Source of the DNA: Halostagnicola sp. A-GB9-2
GTDB taxonomy: Archaea > Halobacteriota > Halobacteria > Halobacteriales > Natrialbaceae
Assembly (NCBI RefSeq): GCF_030068615.1
Contig: NZ_JASJOC010000009.1
Coordinates: forward strand, 60,798-124,797
Reading direction: 5' to 3'
DNA length: 64,000 nt
Part shown: one piece after another, positions 47,796-55,137 of the stretch
Numbering within the stretch: the first letter of the stretch is position 1
Layout: each line of letters begins with the position of its first letter
The notes under the pieces: generated by a model
Database searches by the model: none
Seen by the model: the letters and a program-made list of their open reading frames with translations, nothing else
Told to the model about the DNA's origin: nothing
Position numbers and translations under genes: made by a program

Positions 47796-49022
47796 ATGAC
47801 TGCGCATCCGGAACAGTCGATCAAACGACTCCGCGAGCGGATCGATGGCGTCGAGGAGATGAGCGAGGACGACGCTCAAGCACTCCTCCGAATGAGTAAC
47901 CGCATCCGTATCCTCGGGGAGTCGAAGTACGGTCACTTCGCACACGAGAAGTACCTCATGCGAGCCGTCAAACTCGCTCAGGAAGTCGGTGGTCTCGCTG
48001 ACGCACTCGAAGATCGCGACGCCGCTGAGAACCTCGTCGCCTGGATCAACACCGAGAAGTCCAACTCGGCCGAGACCAACAAGGATTACCGCGTCACCCT
48101 CCGGCAGTTCGGAAAGCTCGCTAGTGGAGACGACGTCGACGGTATCCCCGAGAGTCTCGAGTGGGTTCCCGGTGGATACCCCAGCAACTACGATCCCGCG
48201 CCCGATCCCGGAGACATGCTCCGCTGGGAAGAGGAAATCCTCCCGATGATCGACGCGTGCTCGAACCTTCGCGATCGCGCGCTCATCGCACTCGCCTGGG
48301 ATCTCGGCCCGCGTCCGTACGAACTGTTCGACCTGACGCCCAAGCAGATCACTGACCACAAATACGGACTCCAGGTCACCGTCAACGGGAAGACTGGTCG
48401 GCGATCGCCCGTGTTGATCCCGTCGGTCCCCTACGTCCAGCGGTGGCTCGAGGTGCATCCAGGTGATCGAAACGACCCGCTGTTCTGTGCGCTCAACTCG
48501 GGTCGCGAGATCTCGAATAACCGAATCCGGGATGTTCTCAAAGAGAAGGCGCGAAAGGTCGATGTCGAACGGCCGGTCACTCCCTCGAGCTTCCGGAAGT
48601 CCTCGGCCTCGCATCTTGCATCGCAGGGCGTCTCCCAGGCCCACCTCGAGGACCATCACGGGTGGACACGAGGCTCCGATATCGCCTCGCGGTACATCAG
48701 CGTCTTCGGCGACGCGAACGACCGGGAGATCGCCCGCGCCCACGGTATCGACGTCGGCGAGGATGAACACGAAGATCTCGCTCCGATCCCTTGCCCCAGC
48801 TGTGATCGGGATAACCCGACAGATAGTGACGTTTGTGTGTGGTGCGGGCGCGCGCTCAGCCAACGCGCGTTGGATAAATCCGACGATGTCAACCGCCGAT
48901 GGGTCGAGTCCGCCGGAGAGGCCAGTGGGGAGCAGGGCGACGTCTCCCTCGATGACGTCATGGAAGCCCGTGACCTCGTCGACGAGAACCCCGCGCTCAA
49001 ACGACTTCTGTTCGGCAACTAA
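47796..49022 (+). CDS. int: tyrosine recombinase/integrase with C-terminal zinc ribbon
   Basis: 408 residues. A SAM-like helical N-terminal domain (residues about 1-140) precedes the catalytic domain. The catalytic Arg lies in LAWDLGPRPYELFDLTPKQI, then TPSSFRKSSASHLASQGVSQ and HHGWTRGSDIASRYISVFGD, where the Tyr is the nucleophile. A C-terminal zinc ribbon IPCPSCDRDNPTDSDVCVWC is unusual for integrases but occurs in haloarchaeal ones. It should recombine the att site directly upstream. It is convergent with the element operon (two bases between ends). Confidence 0.93.
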   Translation: MTAHPEQSIKRLRERIDGVEEMSEDDAQALLRMSNRIRILGESKYGHFAHEKYLMRAVKLAQEVGGLADALEDRDAAENLVAWINTEKSNSAETNKDYRVTLRQFGKLASGDDVDGIPESLEWVPGGYPSNYDPAPDPGDMLRWEEEILPMIDACSNLRDRALIALAWDLGPRPYELFDLTPKQITDHKYGLQVTVNGKTGRRSPVLIPSVPYVQRWLEVHPGDRNDPLFCALNSGREISNNRIRDVLKEKARKVDVERPVTPSSFRKSSASHLASQGVSQAHLEDHHGWTRGSDIASRYISVFGDANDREIARAHGIDVGEDEHEDLAPIPCPSCDRDNPTDSDVCVWCGRALSQRALDKSDDVNRRWVESAGEASGEQGDVSLDDVMEARDLVDENPALKRLLFGN

Positions 49023-49024
49023 CA

Positions 49025-49180
49025 TCACTCCTCACCCCCGTCGACGATCTCGATGATGCGTTCGATGTCTTCCGAAATCGGAAGATCGGCGTTGGCGATT
49101 CGCTCGAGTAGCTCGCGGTTTTCTTCGACAGTCTCTGCTGCTTCGTCTGTTGGATCTGGGGTTGTGGAGGTCGTGCTCAT
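49025..49180 (-). CDS. small acidic protein, last gene of the element operon
   Basis: 51 residues from ATG 49180, starting within the stop of the upstream gene (ATGA). It has a Thr-rich start (TSTTPDPTDEAAETVEENRE), one helix LLERIANADLPISEDIERII and the end EIVDGGEE. Function unknown. Its stop lies two bases from the integrase stop on the other strand, so transcripts of the two collide. Confidence 0.6.
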   Translation of the reverse strand: MSTTSTTPDPTDEAAETVEENRELLERIANADLPISEDIERIIEIVDGGEE

Positions 49181-49491
49181 AGGTCGCTCACCTGATTACG
49201 GATGTAGATACGCTCGGACCACGGCCGGTCCATCAGCTCGATGCACGTCGTGATCGCGCCCTGTCGGGCGAGAATGACGGTATCACTTCGACGGTGGTAA
49301 CGCGCGACTGCGCCGAGGTGCGCGCTCGGGTAGTGAATCGGATCGGCCTCGCGCCACGCCTGGTCGACATCGATGTCGTCGATGAGCGCCCGATCGGGCC
49401 ACCGGTCTTGGACGTGGTCAGGGATCTCGCCGACCGCATGCTCAGCCGCACGCCGGCGTTCGCGATCGGCGACATCCTCGGCGCTCGCCAT
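49177..49491 (-). CDS. hypothetical protein, element operon
   Basis: 104 residues from ATG 49491. Segments DRERRRAAEHAVGEIPDHVQ, DDIDVDQAWREADPIHYPSA, LGAVARYHRRSDTVILARQG and ITTCIELMDRPWSERIYIRN suggest a compact alpha/beta protein with a conserved aromatic end. It is translationally coupled at both ends: a TGATG junction upstream and ATGA downstream. No motif recognised. Coding preference matches neighbours. Confidence 0.7.
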   Translation of the reverse strand: MASAEDVADRERRRAAEHAVGEIPDHVQDRWPDRALIDDIDVDQAWREADPIHYPSAHLGAVARYHRRSDTVILARQGAITTCIELMDRPWSERIYIRNQVSDL

Positions 49492-49811
49492 CACGCGAAC
49501 ACCACCCCCTCGGCGAACAGGAGTGAGAGTAAGAGGGCTGCCGACACGATCGCGACCAGGAAGACTCCCTCGAGTGGGTTCAGCTGTGCTCGCCCGTCGA
49601 CGAACTGCTCGAGCGTCGTAGGTGACCCGGTCTCGAGATCGGCATCGTCGGGGACGATCCCATCGGTGAATAGGTTCTGGACCTCGCTGTAGTCCGCCGG
49701 TGGCCGACCGACCATCTGCTCGAATTTGTTTTTGTGTTTCCGCGCGTGAGCAGGCCCGGCAAGCGGGCTCTCGAGTTCTTGCTCGCAGACGGAGCACTCG
49801 CGTTGGCTCAT
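49491..49811 (-). CDS. zinc-finger-like membrane-anchored protein
   Basis: 106 residues from ATG 49811. The N-terminus RECSVCEQELESPLAGPAHA has a CxxC followed by HARKHKNKFEQ, a C2H2-like finger. A polar middle section precedes a C-terminal membrane helix, GVFLVAIVSAALLLSLLFAE. A cytoplasmic zinc finger tethered to the membrane could link element DNA or RNA to the envelope; this is inference. Coupled to both neighbours (ATGA/TGATG). Confidence 0.72.
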   Translation of the reverse strand: MSQRECSVCEQELESPLAGPAHARKHKNKFEQMVGRPPADYSEVQNLFTDGIVPDDADLETGSPTTLEQFVDGRAQLNPLEGVFLVAIVSAALLLSLLFAEGVVFA

Positions 49812-50512
49812 CGTCGCCCTCCTGGGATGTCCCGAACATCTCCATAGCAGTCGAGTGCGACCGTGATCGCTCGCGCCCGGCCTCTCGTGATGCCGAGGTC
49901 GTCGGCAACGTCTCCGAGTCCTTCGCGTTCGTCGGTCGCGACCCGGACGTCCGCGGCTGTCACGCCGTCCGGGAGCTCGATATCGGGTTCATCCTTTTCG
50001 CCGTCGACGGCGTCGGCAGTGATCTCGTCGCTCTCGTCCTGGACGTCGTCGCCGGTGCCCGCCGGCGCGTCGTCCGCGGCGTCCTCCTCGAGGTCGTGTG
50101 CCTCTGACTCTGACTCGTTGTCCTCGGTGGAGGTGCCGTTCTCGTCACTGTTGGTTTCGTGAACACCGTGGTCGGTCATCCGACGGTAGACTGCACCGTA
50201 CCCGACCTCGAAGCGTTCGGCGGCGGCGCTGATATTGCCGTCGGCCTCCTTGTAGGCCAGCTCGAGATCCTCGGTGACGGTATGATCGAGAGTGTCCTTC
50301 TCGCCCTCGTCGGTCTCCTCGTGCTGATCGTCAGGTTCGGTGGTTGCACTGAAGTCCTCGAGATCGTCGTCGCGAACAGTGACTGTGAGCTGGCCCCGAA
50401 GTTCGTTCTCGTCGGCCTCGAGCAACCGAGCGCTATCAACATCGATCGGCGTCTCGCCGAATGCGTCGACGACATCGGCGAGGCGACGAAGCCCGTCGGC
50501 GGCTTCACTCAT
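49808..50512 (-). CDS. HTH protein with acidic central region, element operon
   Basis: 234 residues from ATG 50512. The start EAADGLRRLADVVDAFGETP and the block EDLELAYKEADGNISAAAER with VGYGAVYRRMTDHGV form a helix-turn-helix-like fold. A highly acidic linker (NSDENGTSTEDNESESEAHD) leads to a second HTH-like segment ADVRVATDEREGLGDVADDL and LGITRGRARAITVALDCYGD. Two DNA-binding-like ends around a flexible middle suggest a DNA-bridging regulator. The 50505-50723 gene overlaps it by 8 bases. Confidence 0.72.
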   Translation of the reverse strand: MSEAADGLRRLADVVDAFGETPIDVDSARLLEADENELRGQLTVTVRDDDLEDFSATTEPDDQHEETDEGEKDTLDHTVTEDLELAYKEADGNISAAAERFEVGYGAVYRRMTDHGVHETNSDENGTSTEDNESESEAHDLEEDAADDAPAGTGDDVQDESDEITADAVDGEKDEPDIELPDGVTAADVRVATDEREGLGDVADDLGITRGRARAITVALDCYGDVRDIPGGRR

Positions 50513-50723
50513 CGAAATCACCGTAGACGGGCTCGTCGAATTGTGCACCACAGCGGTTACAGTAGTGCGATGGCCCATCCGGACTGCCGGACGGTTTCCC
50601 TGTTTTCTTCCTGACCGCGAGTTGTCGACACTCGGGACAGCGTGGACGCTCCTTGTGTGGTGTCGTCGACGGTGCCTGACGGGCGTGCTTGAGGTCGAAG
50701 TCCTCGGGAACGATTTCGTTCAC
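50505..50723 (-). CDS. small zinc-ribbon protein, element operon
   Basis: 72 residues from GTG 50723, which overlaps the previous stop as GTGA. The ribbon is RPRCPECRQLAVRKKTGKPS then HYCNRCGAQFDEPVYGDFDE, with CPEC and CNRC pairs. Probably a nucleic-acid-binding zinc ribbon. It extends eight bases into the next gene. Confidence 0.75.
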   Translation of the reverse strand: MNEIVPEDFDLKHARQAPSTTPHKERPRCPECRQLAVRKKTGKPSGSPDGPSHYCNRCGAQFDEPVYGDFDE

Positions 50724-52411
50724 CGCCAGTCACCCCCTTTGGTTCCGGTGGAGCTCTCAAGTGCTGGCTGGTCAGTTCCCTCCTGCAGGTAGCGATCGAG
50801 AGCCTCTTTCGACCGGACGACCGGGTATACCCTTCCGATCGGCTTCACGCCGCCGCCAGGGACGATCGCGACCTGTCCACGAAGCAGAGTCACGTTCTCC
50901 GCGGTTGTGATCGGATCCTTGTATGCTGGCAGCGCCGATTCTTCTGGGAGTTCCTCTCGAGCGTGTTCCGGACAGTACGCGCCCATCGCTCCCTTTCCAG
51001 TGAACCACGTCCATTCGGCAGACTCGCCACACGAACATCGTTCAGTGCCGTTCACAACGTTACCGCCGTCGGTCGCGATCGCCCGCTCGAGGTCGACATC
51101 ATGCATCTCCTTTCGCGCGTGGCGTTCCATCTCGTCAGAGACGTCGACGAGATCCGTGTCGCGGTAGGACCACGAGCAATCGTCGCAAGTGGCTTGGTGT
51201 TCGGGCCGACCGCCGTCGGCTCGAATCTGTTGGTTCTGGCAGTCGTGGCGGATTAGTTCGCCGAGTGTGCTGAAGGGTCTATCGCAGAGGTCGCACCAGT
51301 GGGAGTCACCGGATAGGAACGCCTCACGACCACCGTCAGTGACGATATCGACGTCGTCGTTTTCCCACCGAATCGACGTATTCGATGTCAGCGCAATCAA
51401 TTCAAGTGAGCCTTCGGTCGTGACGATGTGACCCGGCCCGCGTTCACGGGCATCGGAAGCTGCCGGCTCTTTCGCGTCAAACGGTCCTGCGACGACGGCG
51501 GCACGCGACTCGTCAACAACGAAGTACTCGTCGTCCTGGTCGACACCACCGTCAGTAGCAACCCGTTTTTGGATCGTCTGACAGAACGGACAGCGTTCGT
51601 TCGTCTCGATTATGACGTGGTTTGCGGTTGACTCAGGGCACTGGTGGGCGACTCGACTAGGGTCGGTCTCGAGATCGCCCTGACAGTCGGGACAGCTCGT
51701 CATCGAGATCGTCCCGAGGGCGACCACTGTCTCATAGTCGCAGGGTTCGCACCCGAGAACGACGAGATCCTCGGGGTTGTGGCCGCCGTCGGCGACCACC
51801 TTGTGCTCGAGCCGCTCGCGAACGCGCTGGTGGACGTCATCCCGGCGATGCTCGAGGTCGTACTCGTCGACGACGTAGCTGATCGCGACGCGTTTCGAGT
51901 CGCCGGCGTCGATGAGCGTCGCGGCTTCGCGAACGGCGCGATCGACTTGCTCGGATTCGCGGGTGCCGCCGTCGGCGCGCAGTTCGCTAGCGCTGTCGGA
52001 ACGCGTGTCGACGGGGTTGTTACCACGGTCGTGGGCGCGCTCGAGGACACTACGGAACTTTGCCTTCCGCGCTACCGGGATGTTCGAATCCCTCGGTGGT
52101 CGTTTGCACACCGATGGTGGGATGCCGTCGCGATCAACCGGCGTCCAGTTCTCGCTGTCGGCGCGGTAGCGGGTCTCGGCGCCGCTCTCGAGATCTCGAG
52201 TGACACCGAGCACGGCGATCGAGGCGGCGTCGGTCTCCTCTGACCACCCACGACGGATGGCGATCGTGTAGAATCGGCGCTCGTTGTCGCCCAGTTGCGG
52301 GTGCTCGTCGTCGGAGAACGTGCCTGCTTTGGCCCACTGGACCGGCCCCCACTCGAGGCCGGGACCGTCCATCTCGACCGGTTCGGGGTACCAGGAGTTG
52401 ACCGATGTCAT
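50720..52411 (-). CDS. modular multi-zinc-finger protein with six DGG linkers
   Basis: 563 residues from ATG 52411. Six short linkers of the form (A/T)DGG occur near residues 147, 208, 287, 359, 399 and 448. They divide the protein into modules: an N-terminal aromatic-rich module (about 1-100, WYPEPVEMDGPGLEWGPVQW), a helical one (residues 151-204), a four-Cys ribbon (CEPC, SCPDC, CPFC), a beta-rich module, a C2H2-like finger (HWCDLCDRPFSTLGELIRHD), a CDDC module, and a C-terminal CSCGESAEW/YCPEH module ending KGGDWR. At least four look like separate zinc modules. I do not know a family with this layout. It may be a nucleic-acid scaffold; function unknown. Confidence 0.75.
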   Translation of the reverse strand: MTSVNSWYPEPVEMDGPGLEWGPVQWAKAGTFSDDEHPQLGDNERRFYTIAIRRGWSEETDAASIAVLGVTRDLESGAETRYRADSENWTPVDRDGIPPSVCKRPPRDSNIPVARKAKFRSVLERAHDRGNNPVDTRSDSASELRADGGTRESEQVDRAVREAATLIDAGDSKRVAISYVVDEYDLEHRRDDVHQRVRERLEHKVVADGGHNPEDLVVLGCEPCDYETVVALGTISMTSCPDCQGDLETDPSRVAHQCPESTANHVIIETNERCPFCQTIQKRVATDGGVDQDDEYFVVDESRAAVVAGPFDAKEPAASDARERGPGHIVTTEGSLELIALTSNTSIRWENDDVDIVTDGGREAFLSGDSHWCDLCDRPFSTLGELIRHDCQNQQIRADGGRPEHQATCDDCSWSYRDTDLVDVSDEMERHARKEMHDVDLERAIATDGGNVVNGTERCSCGESAEWTWFTGKGAMGAYCPEHAREELPEESALPAYKDPITTAENVTLLRGQVAIVPGGGVKPIGRVYPVVRSKEALDRYLQEGTDQPALESSTGTKGGDWR

Positions 52412-52830
52412 CGCCGCTCGCCTCCATCGATCTGTTCGGTGCCCTCAACCTCGGTGTAGACGGCCTCGAGGATTCGGTGGGCGTGTGCGAACGCCGTGCC
52501 TTTCTCGATGCCGTCGGCCATCCGATCGTACGCGACGATGTCGATGCGCTCGAGGCGCGGAAGGTGCGTCTGGTAGAGTGCGATGTAGGTGGCTTTGCGT
52601 TCCTTCCCGCTGACCTGGGCGGGCGGCTTCTCGAGCTCGCCCATGGCGACGATCTCGGCGAGGTCGCCTAGCGGGATCGGCTCGTCGGCACGTTCGAGTG
52701 CGTGCAGTGTGAGCCGCCGCCGTTCGTTGTCGACGATGAGCGATACGTCGTCGATCTTGAGTGGCGTCTCGGGCGTGCGGTCGGTCTCGGTGCCGAGCAG
52801 GCCGTCGACGAGCGTGCCGACAACGGTCAC
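52408..52830 (-). CDS. DUF7344-type winged-helix protein
   Basis: 140 residues from GTG 52830 (GTGA overlap with the upstream stop). The core NERRRLTLHALERADEPIPL, DLAEIVAMGELEKPP and SGKERKATYIALYQTHLPRL, followed by IDIVAYDRMADGIEKG, matches the haloarchaeal DUF7344 winged-helix domain. Probable DNA-binding regulator in the cytoplasm. It ends EQIDGGERR, with the stop overlapped by the start of the DGG-linker protein. Confidence 0.8.
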   Translation of the reverse strand: MTVVGTLVDGLLGTETDRTPETPLKIDDVSLIVDNERRRLTLHALERADEPIPLGDLAEIVAMGELEKPPAQVSGKERKATYIALYQTHLPRLERIDIVAYDRMADGIEKGTAFAHAHRILEAVYTEVEGTEQIDGGERR

Positions 52831-53027
52831 CGCCAATCACCAGCATTGACGGTCGCTTCAGCGCTTAGCCAGCGTTTGTCGGTGGGTGCGTCGGCGTCGG
52901 GGTCGACAAAATAGACGTCGCCGCTTCGGAGTTGGTGGACGTCGACGAACTGCTCGGGGTCGACGTTCTCGTGGTCGTGGGGTTCGGTGTCGGTACGTTC
53001 TTGTGCGTGTGTGGATTGAGTAGTCAT
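52827..53027 (-). CDS. small acidic protein, element operon
   Basis: 66 residues from ATG 53027. It is rich in Asp, His and Thr (TTQSTHAQERTDTEPHDHEN), with VDPEQFVDVHQLRSGDVYFV and the end DKRWLSAEATVNAGDWR. The last residues AGDWR match the GGDWR end of the 563-residue protein, and both stops overlap the next GTG. Function unknown. Confidence 0.6.
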   Translation of the reverse strand: MTTQSTHAQERTDTEPHDHENVDPEQFVDVHQLRSGDVYFVDPDADAPTDKRWLSAEATVNAGDWR

Positions 53028-53173
53028 TGTCCTACGTGTGTGGATTGAAGCTCGTGGGACTCGCGGACTACCGAGGGCGTCGTTGCTTGGTACGTTGGGA
53101 CGTCCTCGGTAGTTGTCGCGTACGGTCGATTGTTCTGTTCGTGTCGATGACCTACAAAAGTGTTGTGCGCCAT
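53024..53173 (-). CDS. possible first gene of the element operon
   Basis: A 49-codon frame from ATG 53173 to a TGA that overlaps the next start (ATGA). It begins MAHNTFVGHRHEQNNRPYA. The start falls inside a 23-base repeat also found before orc1, so this may be an artefact of a shared regulatory element. The overlap pattern fits the rest of the operon. Low confidence. Confidence 0.3.
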   Translation of the reverse strand: MAHNTFVGHRHEQNNRPYATTTEDVPTYQATTPSVVRESHELQSTHVGQ

Positions 53174-53182
53174 TTCCAAGCT
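53160..53182. repeat. 23-base repeat copy 1 (operon promoter)
   Basis: Contains CCATTTCCAAGCT and differs from the copy at 54912 at only two of 23 positions. The element lies just beyond the TATA-like CTACAAAAG (53152-53160; CTTTTGTAG on the minus strand), which faces the minus-strand operon. It is candidate shared regulatory DNA for the operon and the initiator gene. Confidence 0.5.
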
Positions 53183-53184
53183 GG

Positions 53185-53198
53185 TTACCAGTCGGTAA
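53185..53198. promoter_or_regulatory. TTACC-AGTC-GGTAA palindrome
   Basis: A perfect 5-4-5 inverted repeat, three bases beyond the 23-base repeat. Possible operator in the control region of the element operon. Confidence 0.4.
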
Positions 53199-53334
53199 GA
53201 GCTGATTACCGGCGCGTCAACGGTCTTATCCGCTGGGTAACTAACCTCGGAACGGACGTACGTGTGCATGCTGTTAGGGTTTTGATCGGCGCGCTGGGAC
53301 GCGCCGGTCTGCAGTTCAATTGGTAGTCTGTGCT

Positions 53335-53514
53335 CTACAGCGCGTTCGTCTCGACAGTGTATGATTCGGGAGGCTCCCATTCGCCACTGTCTTCAGCCTC
53401 AAAGCGCGCGACGAGGGCTTCGCGAACATATCGGCTTCTGTTCCCGTCCTCGCCGACACGACTTTCGAGGTCCTCCAACATTTCATCAGCCATTGTGAAC
53501 GACGGTCGCGCCAT
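53335..53514 (-). CDS. ribbon-helix-helix (CopG-like) protein
   Basis: 59 residues from ATG 53514. ARPSFTMADEMLEDLESRVG begins with a beta-strand and helix typical of ribbon-helix-helix DNA-binding proteins, followed by RSRYVREALVARFEA and an acidic tail. It is divergent from a second RHH gene at 53622. It probably binds operators near its own promoter; TATA-like TAGTATTATG on the minus strand lies about 27 bases upstream. Likely copy-number or partition control. Confidence 0.7.
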   Translation of the reverse strand: MARPSFTMADEMLEDLESRVGEDGNRSRYVREALVARFEAEDSGEWEPPESYTVETNAL

Positions 53515-53579
53515 GTTACTACCATACTAACCTATCGACATAATACTATCGGATGTTGTACTGTTAATGTGGTACCTAT

Positions 53580-53621
53580 GAATGCTACATTCTTATGGTG
53601 TTGTGGTAGAATGGCACCACT
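53580..53621. promoter_or_regulatory. operator-like inverted repeat upstream of the second RHH gene
   Basis: GTGGT-AGAATGGC-ACCAC (53602-53619), with a related GTGGTACC upstream at about 53569, lies just before the ATG at 53622. It resembles a symmetric site for one of the two RHH proteins. Function inferred. Confidence 0.35.
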
Positions 53622-53807
53622 ATGGCCGAGCGCGATAAACAGATTTCCGCATACGTTACGGAAGAGGAGCAACAGAAAATCCGTGTAAAAGCGGCCAAAG
53701 AAGGATACTCTGGGATCTCAGGATGGTTGCGTGATTTGGCGCTCGACGAGCTTGAGGAGGACGAAGAGGGAAATCCGAAAACGCCAGCAGTGGCGACAGC
53801 TGACTAA
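53622..53807 (+). CDS. ribbon-helix-helix-like regulator
   Basis: 61 residues. AERDKQISAYVTEEEQQKIR and VKAAKEGYSGISGWLRDLAL match the strand-helix-helix pattern of Arc/MetJ repressors, similar to plasmid-borne antitoxins. A charged tail follows. It lies one base from the 3' end of the initiator gene, so it is convergent with it and divergent from the first RHH gene. Confidence 0.7.
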   Translation: MAERDKQISAYVTEEEQQKIRVKAAKEGYSGISGWLRDLALDELEEDEEGNPKTPAVATAD

Positions 53808-53808
53808 A

Positions 53809-54879
53809 TCAGGCCGTTACCGTCCCCATCTCAATATCTATCCAGGGTTTGATTTCCGGGTCCGTCGCCCAGAATCGGAGATCCGACGTGTTTCCTTTGC
53901 TATCGATGAGTCCGTAGTCATCCAGTTTTGAGAGATACCCCCGAATGCTTCGCCACCCGACCGGATCCCGGTCAAGCTGTCCGAAAATCTCCTCGCGTTG
54001 CTCGAAGTACACCTCTTTCAGCTCCGTGCTTTTTACGCCACCAGGGCCGTAGCCACGTACCAGTTCGTACGTGACTTTGTAGACTGGTGGAAGACTTCGA
54101 AGATTGCTCTCGCGAACGTTTCGCTTGGCTCGAGCAAACGAGTCGTCGATATCGCTTTCACCGATCCGATCGTGGCCGCGTTCCTCTGCGAGCTCAGCAG
54201 CCGACAACAGCGACATGATCGCGAACCGAGCCTCGCCCTCGGCTTCGGCGGCGATCCACTCGAGTTGTCCCGATCGGACTGAGCCTACCTCGAGTCCCCG
54301 TTTTGCTCGTGGTTCCAAAATATCAACGAGCTCGCTATCGTTGTACTTCCCGAAATGGACCTCGCCGTCTCCTCGGAATCGTTCGGCGAGATCGCCGGGA
54401 AGTCGGGAAAGCCACCCGTCGTTATCGTGCGTGATCGCGAGCACGGAGATCCCGCGGATCTGCAGAAGCTCCTCGAGCAACTCGAGGTTCGGAAGCGTGT
54501 CTGCTTCGTCCAGGACGAGCACATAGGGTTCGTCGACGATCTTCCGGAGCGTCCGAATGAGCTTTCTGGTCGGGGCGTTCGGTTGAATCGCAGTCGTCGT
54601 TCGATGGCAGTCGAGTGCTTCGTATATCACGCCGTACCCGGTTTTCCCAGCACACTCGATCGTCGCCGATCCGATGGATCGGCTTTGATTCAGCTGCCGG
54701 AGGAGGTAGGCGCTACTCGCTGTTTTTCCAACGCCGCTCGAACCGTAGATCAATGCATCTGCAGCTTCTTCCCCCACCAAAGCTGGCTTTAGCCGACGAG
54801 AAAGATGCTCCAGTTCTGTATCGCGATGAATGATGTCCGCGCGGTAGTCATCGCGAAATACCCACACATTTTGGATCAT
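53809..54879 (-). CDS. orc: Orc1/Cdc6-family AAA+ replication initiator
   Basis: 356 residues from ATG 54879. The AAA+ domain has Walker A LIYGSSGVGKTAS (about 43-55), Walker B YVLVLDEADTLPN, sensor-like LAITHDNDGWLSRLP and the C-terminal winged helix KVTYELVRGYGPGGVKSTEL. It is shorter than chromosomal Orc1/Cdc6 proteins but similar to those carried by plasmids. A TATA-like CCTTTTATAT (54901-54910) lies 22-31 bases upstream. It should recognise an origin in the neighbouring intergenic DNA. Confidence 0.88.
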   Translation of the reverse strand: MIQNVWVFRDDYRADIIHRDTELEHLSRRLKPALVGEEAADALIYGSSGVGKTASSAYLLRQLNQSRSIGSATIECAGKTGYGVIYEALDCHRTTTAIQPNAPTRKLIRTLRKIVDEPYVLVLDEADTLPNLELLEELLQIRGISVLAITHDNDGWLSRLPGDLAERFRGDGEVHFGKYNDSELVDILEPRAKRGLEVGSVRSGQLEWIAAEAEGEARFAIMSLLSAAELAEERGHDRIGESDIDDSFARAKRNVRESNLRSLPPVYKVTYELVRGYGPGGVKSTELKEVYFEQREEIFGQLDRDPVGWRSIRGYLSKLDDYGLIDSKGNTSDLRFWATDPEIKPWIDIEMGTVTA

Positions 54880-55137
54880 CGGTGATAGTTTCAAACGCTG
54901 ATATAAAAGGCGTGTTGGGCACCATTTCCAAGCTCCCGCGACAGCTGATTGAATCGTTCAGTCCACCAGAACACTAATTATTTTCTATTTTCATCTACCC
55001 GGATATGTCCGGAGAACCCGTCAATTGGTATCTCAGCTGGTAAAGAAAGAACCACACTGGAAGGCATGTTTAAGTAGGACTATTTACTGATCAGACATCC
55101 TAGATACATATATAGCATGAATTTACACTGATAGACA
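54880..55137. other. candidate replication origin region next to orc
   Basis: An AT-rich block (TAATTATTTTCTATTTTCAT, 54976-54995) that could melt lies beside a palindrome CCGGA-TATG-TCCGG (54999-55012). The 23-base repeat copy at 54912 is also here. No classical origin recognition boxes were identified. The 55138 gene promoter (CATATATA, 55107-55114) is at the right end. Assignment as an origin is inference from position. Confidence 0.4.
54912..54934. repeat. 23-base repeat copy 2 (orc promoter)
   Basis: Same element as 53160-53182, again beside the TATA box of a minus-strand gene. Contains CCATTTCCAAGCT. Confidence 0.5.

Noticed and set aside
49491..49908. N-terminal extension of the 49177-49491 gene to 49908
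   Set aside because: The extended frame is Arg-rich and antisense-like. It runs through two other supported genes, and coupling fits the ATG at 49491.
53316..53525. 69-codon minus-strand frame at the RHH locus
   Set aside because: It is in a different frame from the RHH protein. The frame ending at 53335 has the correct RHH pattern and a better start.
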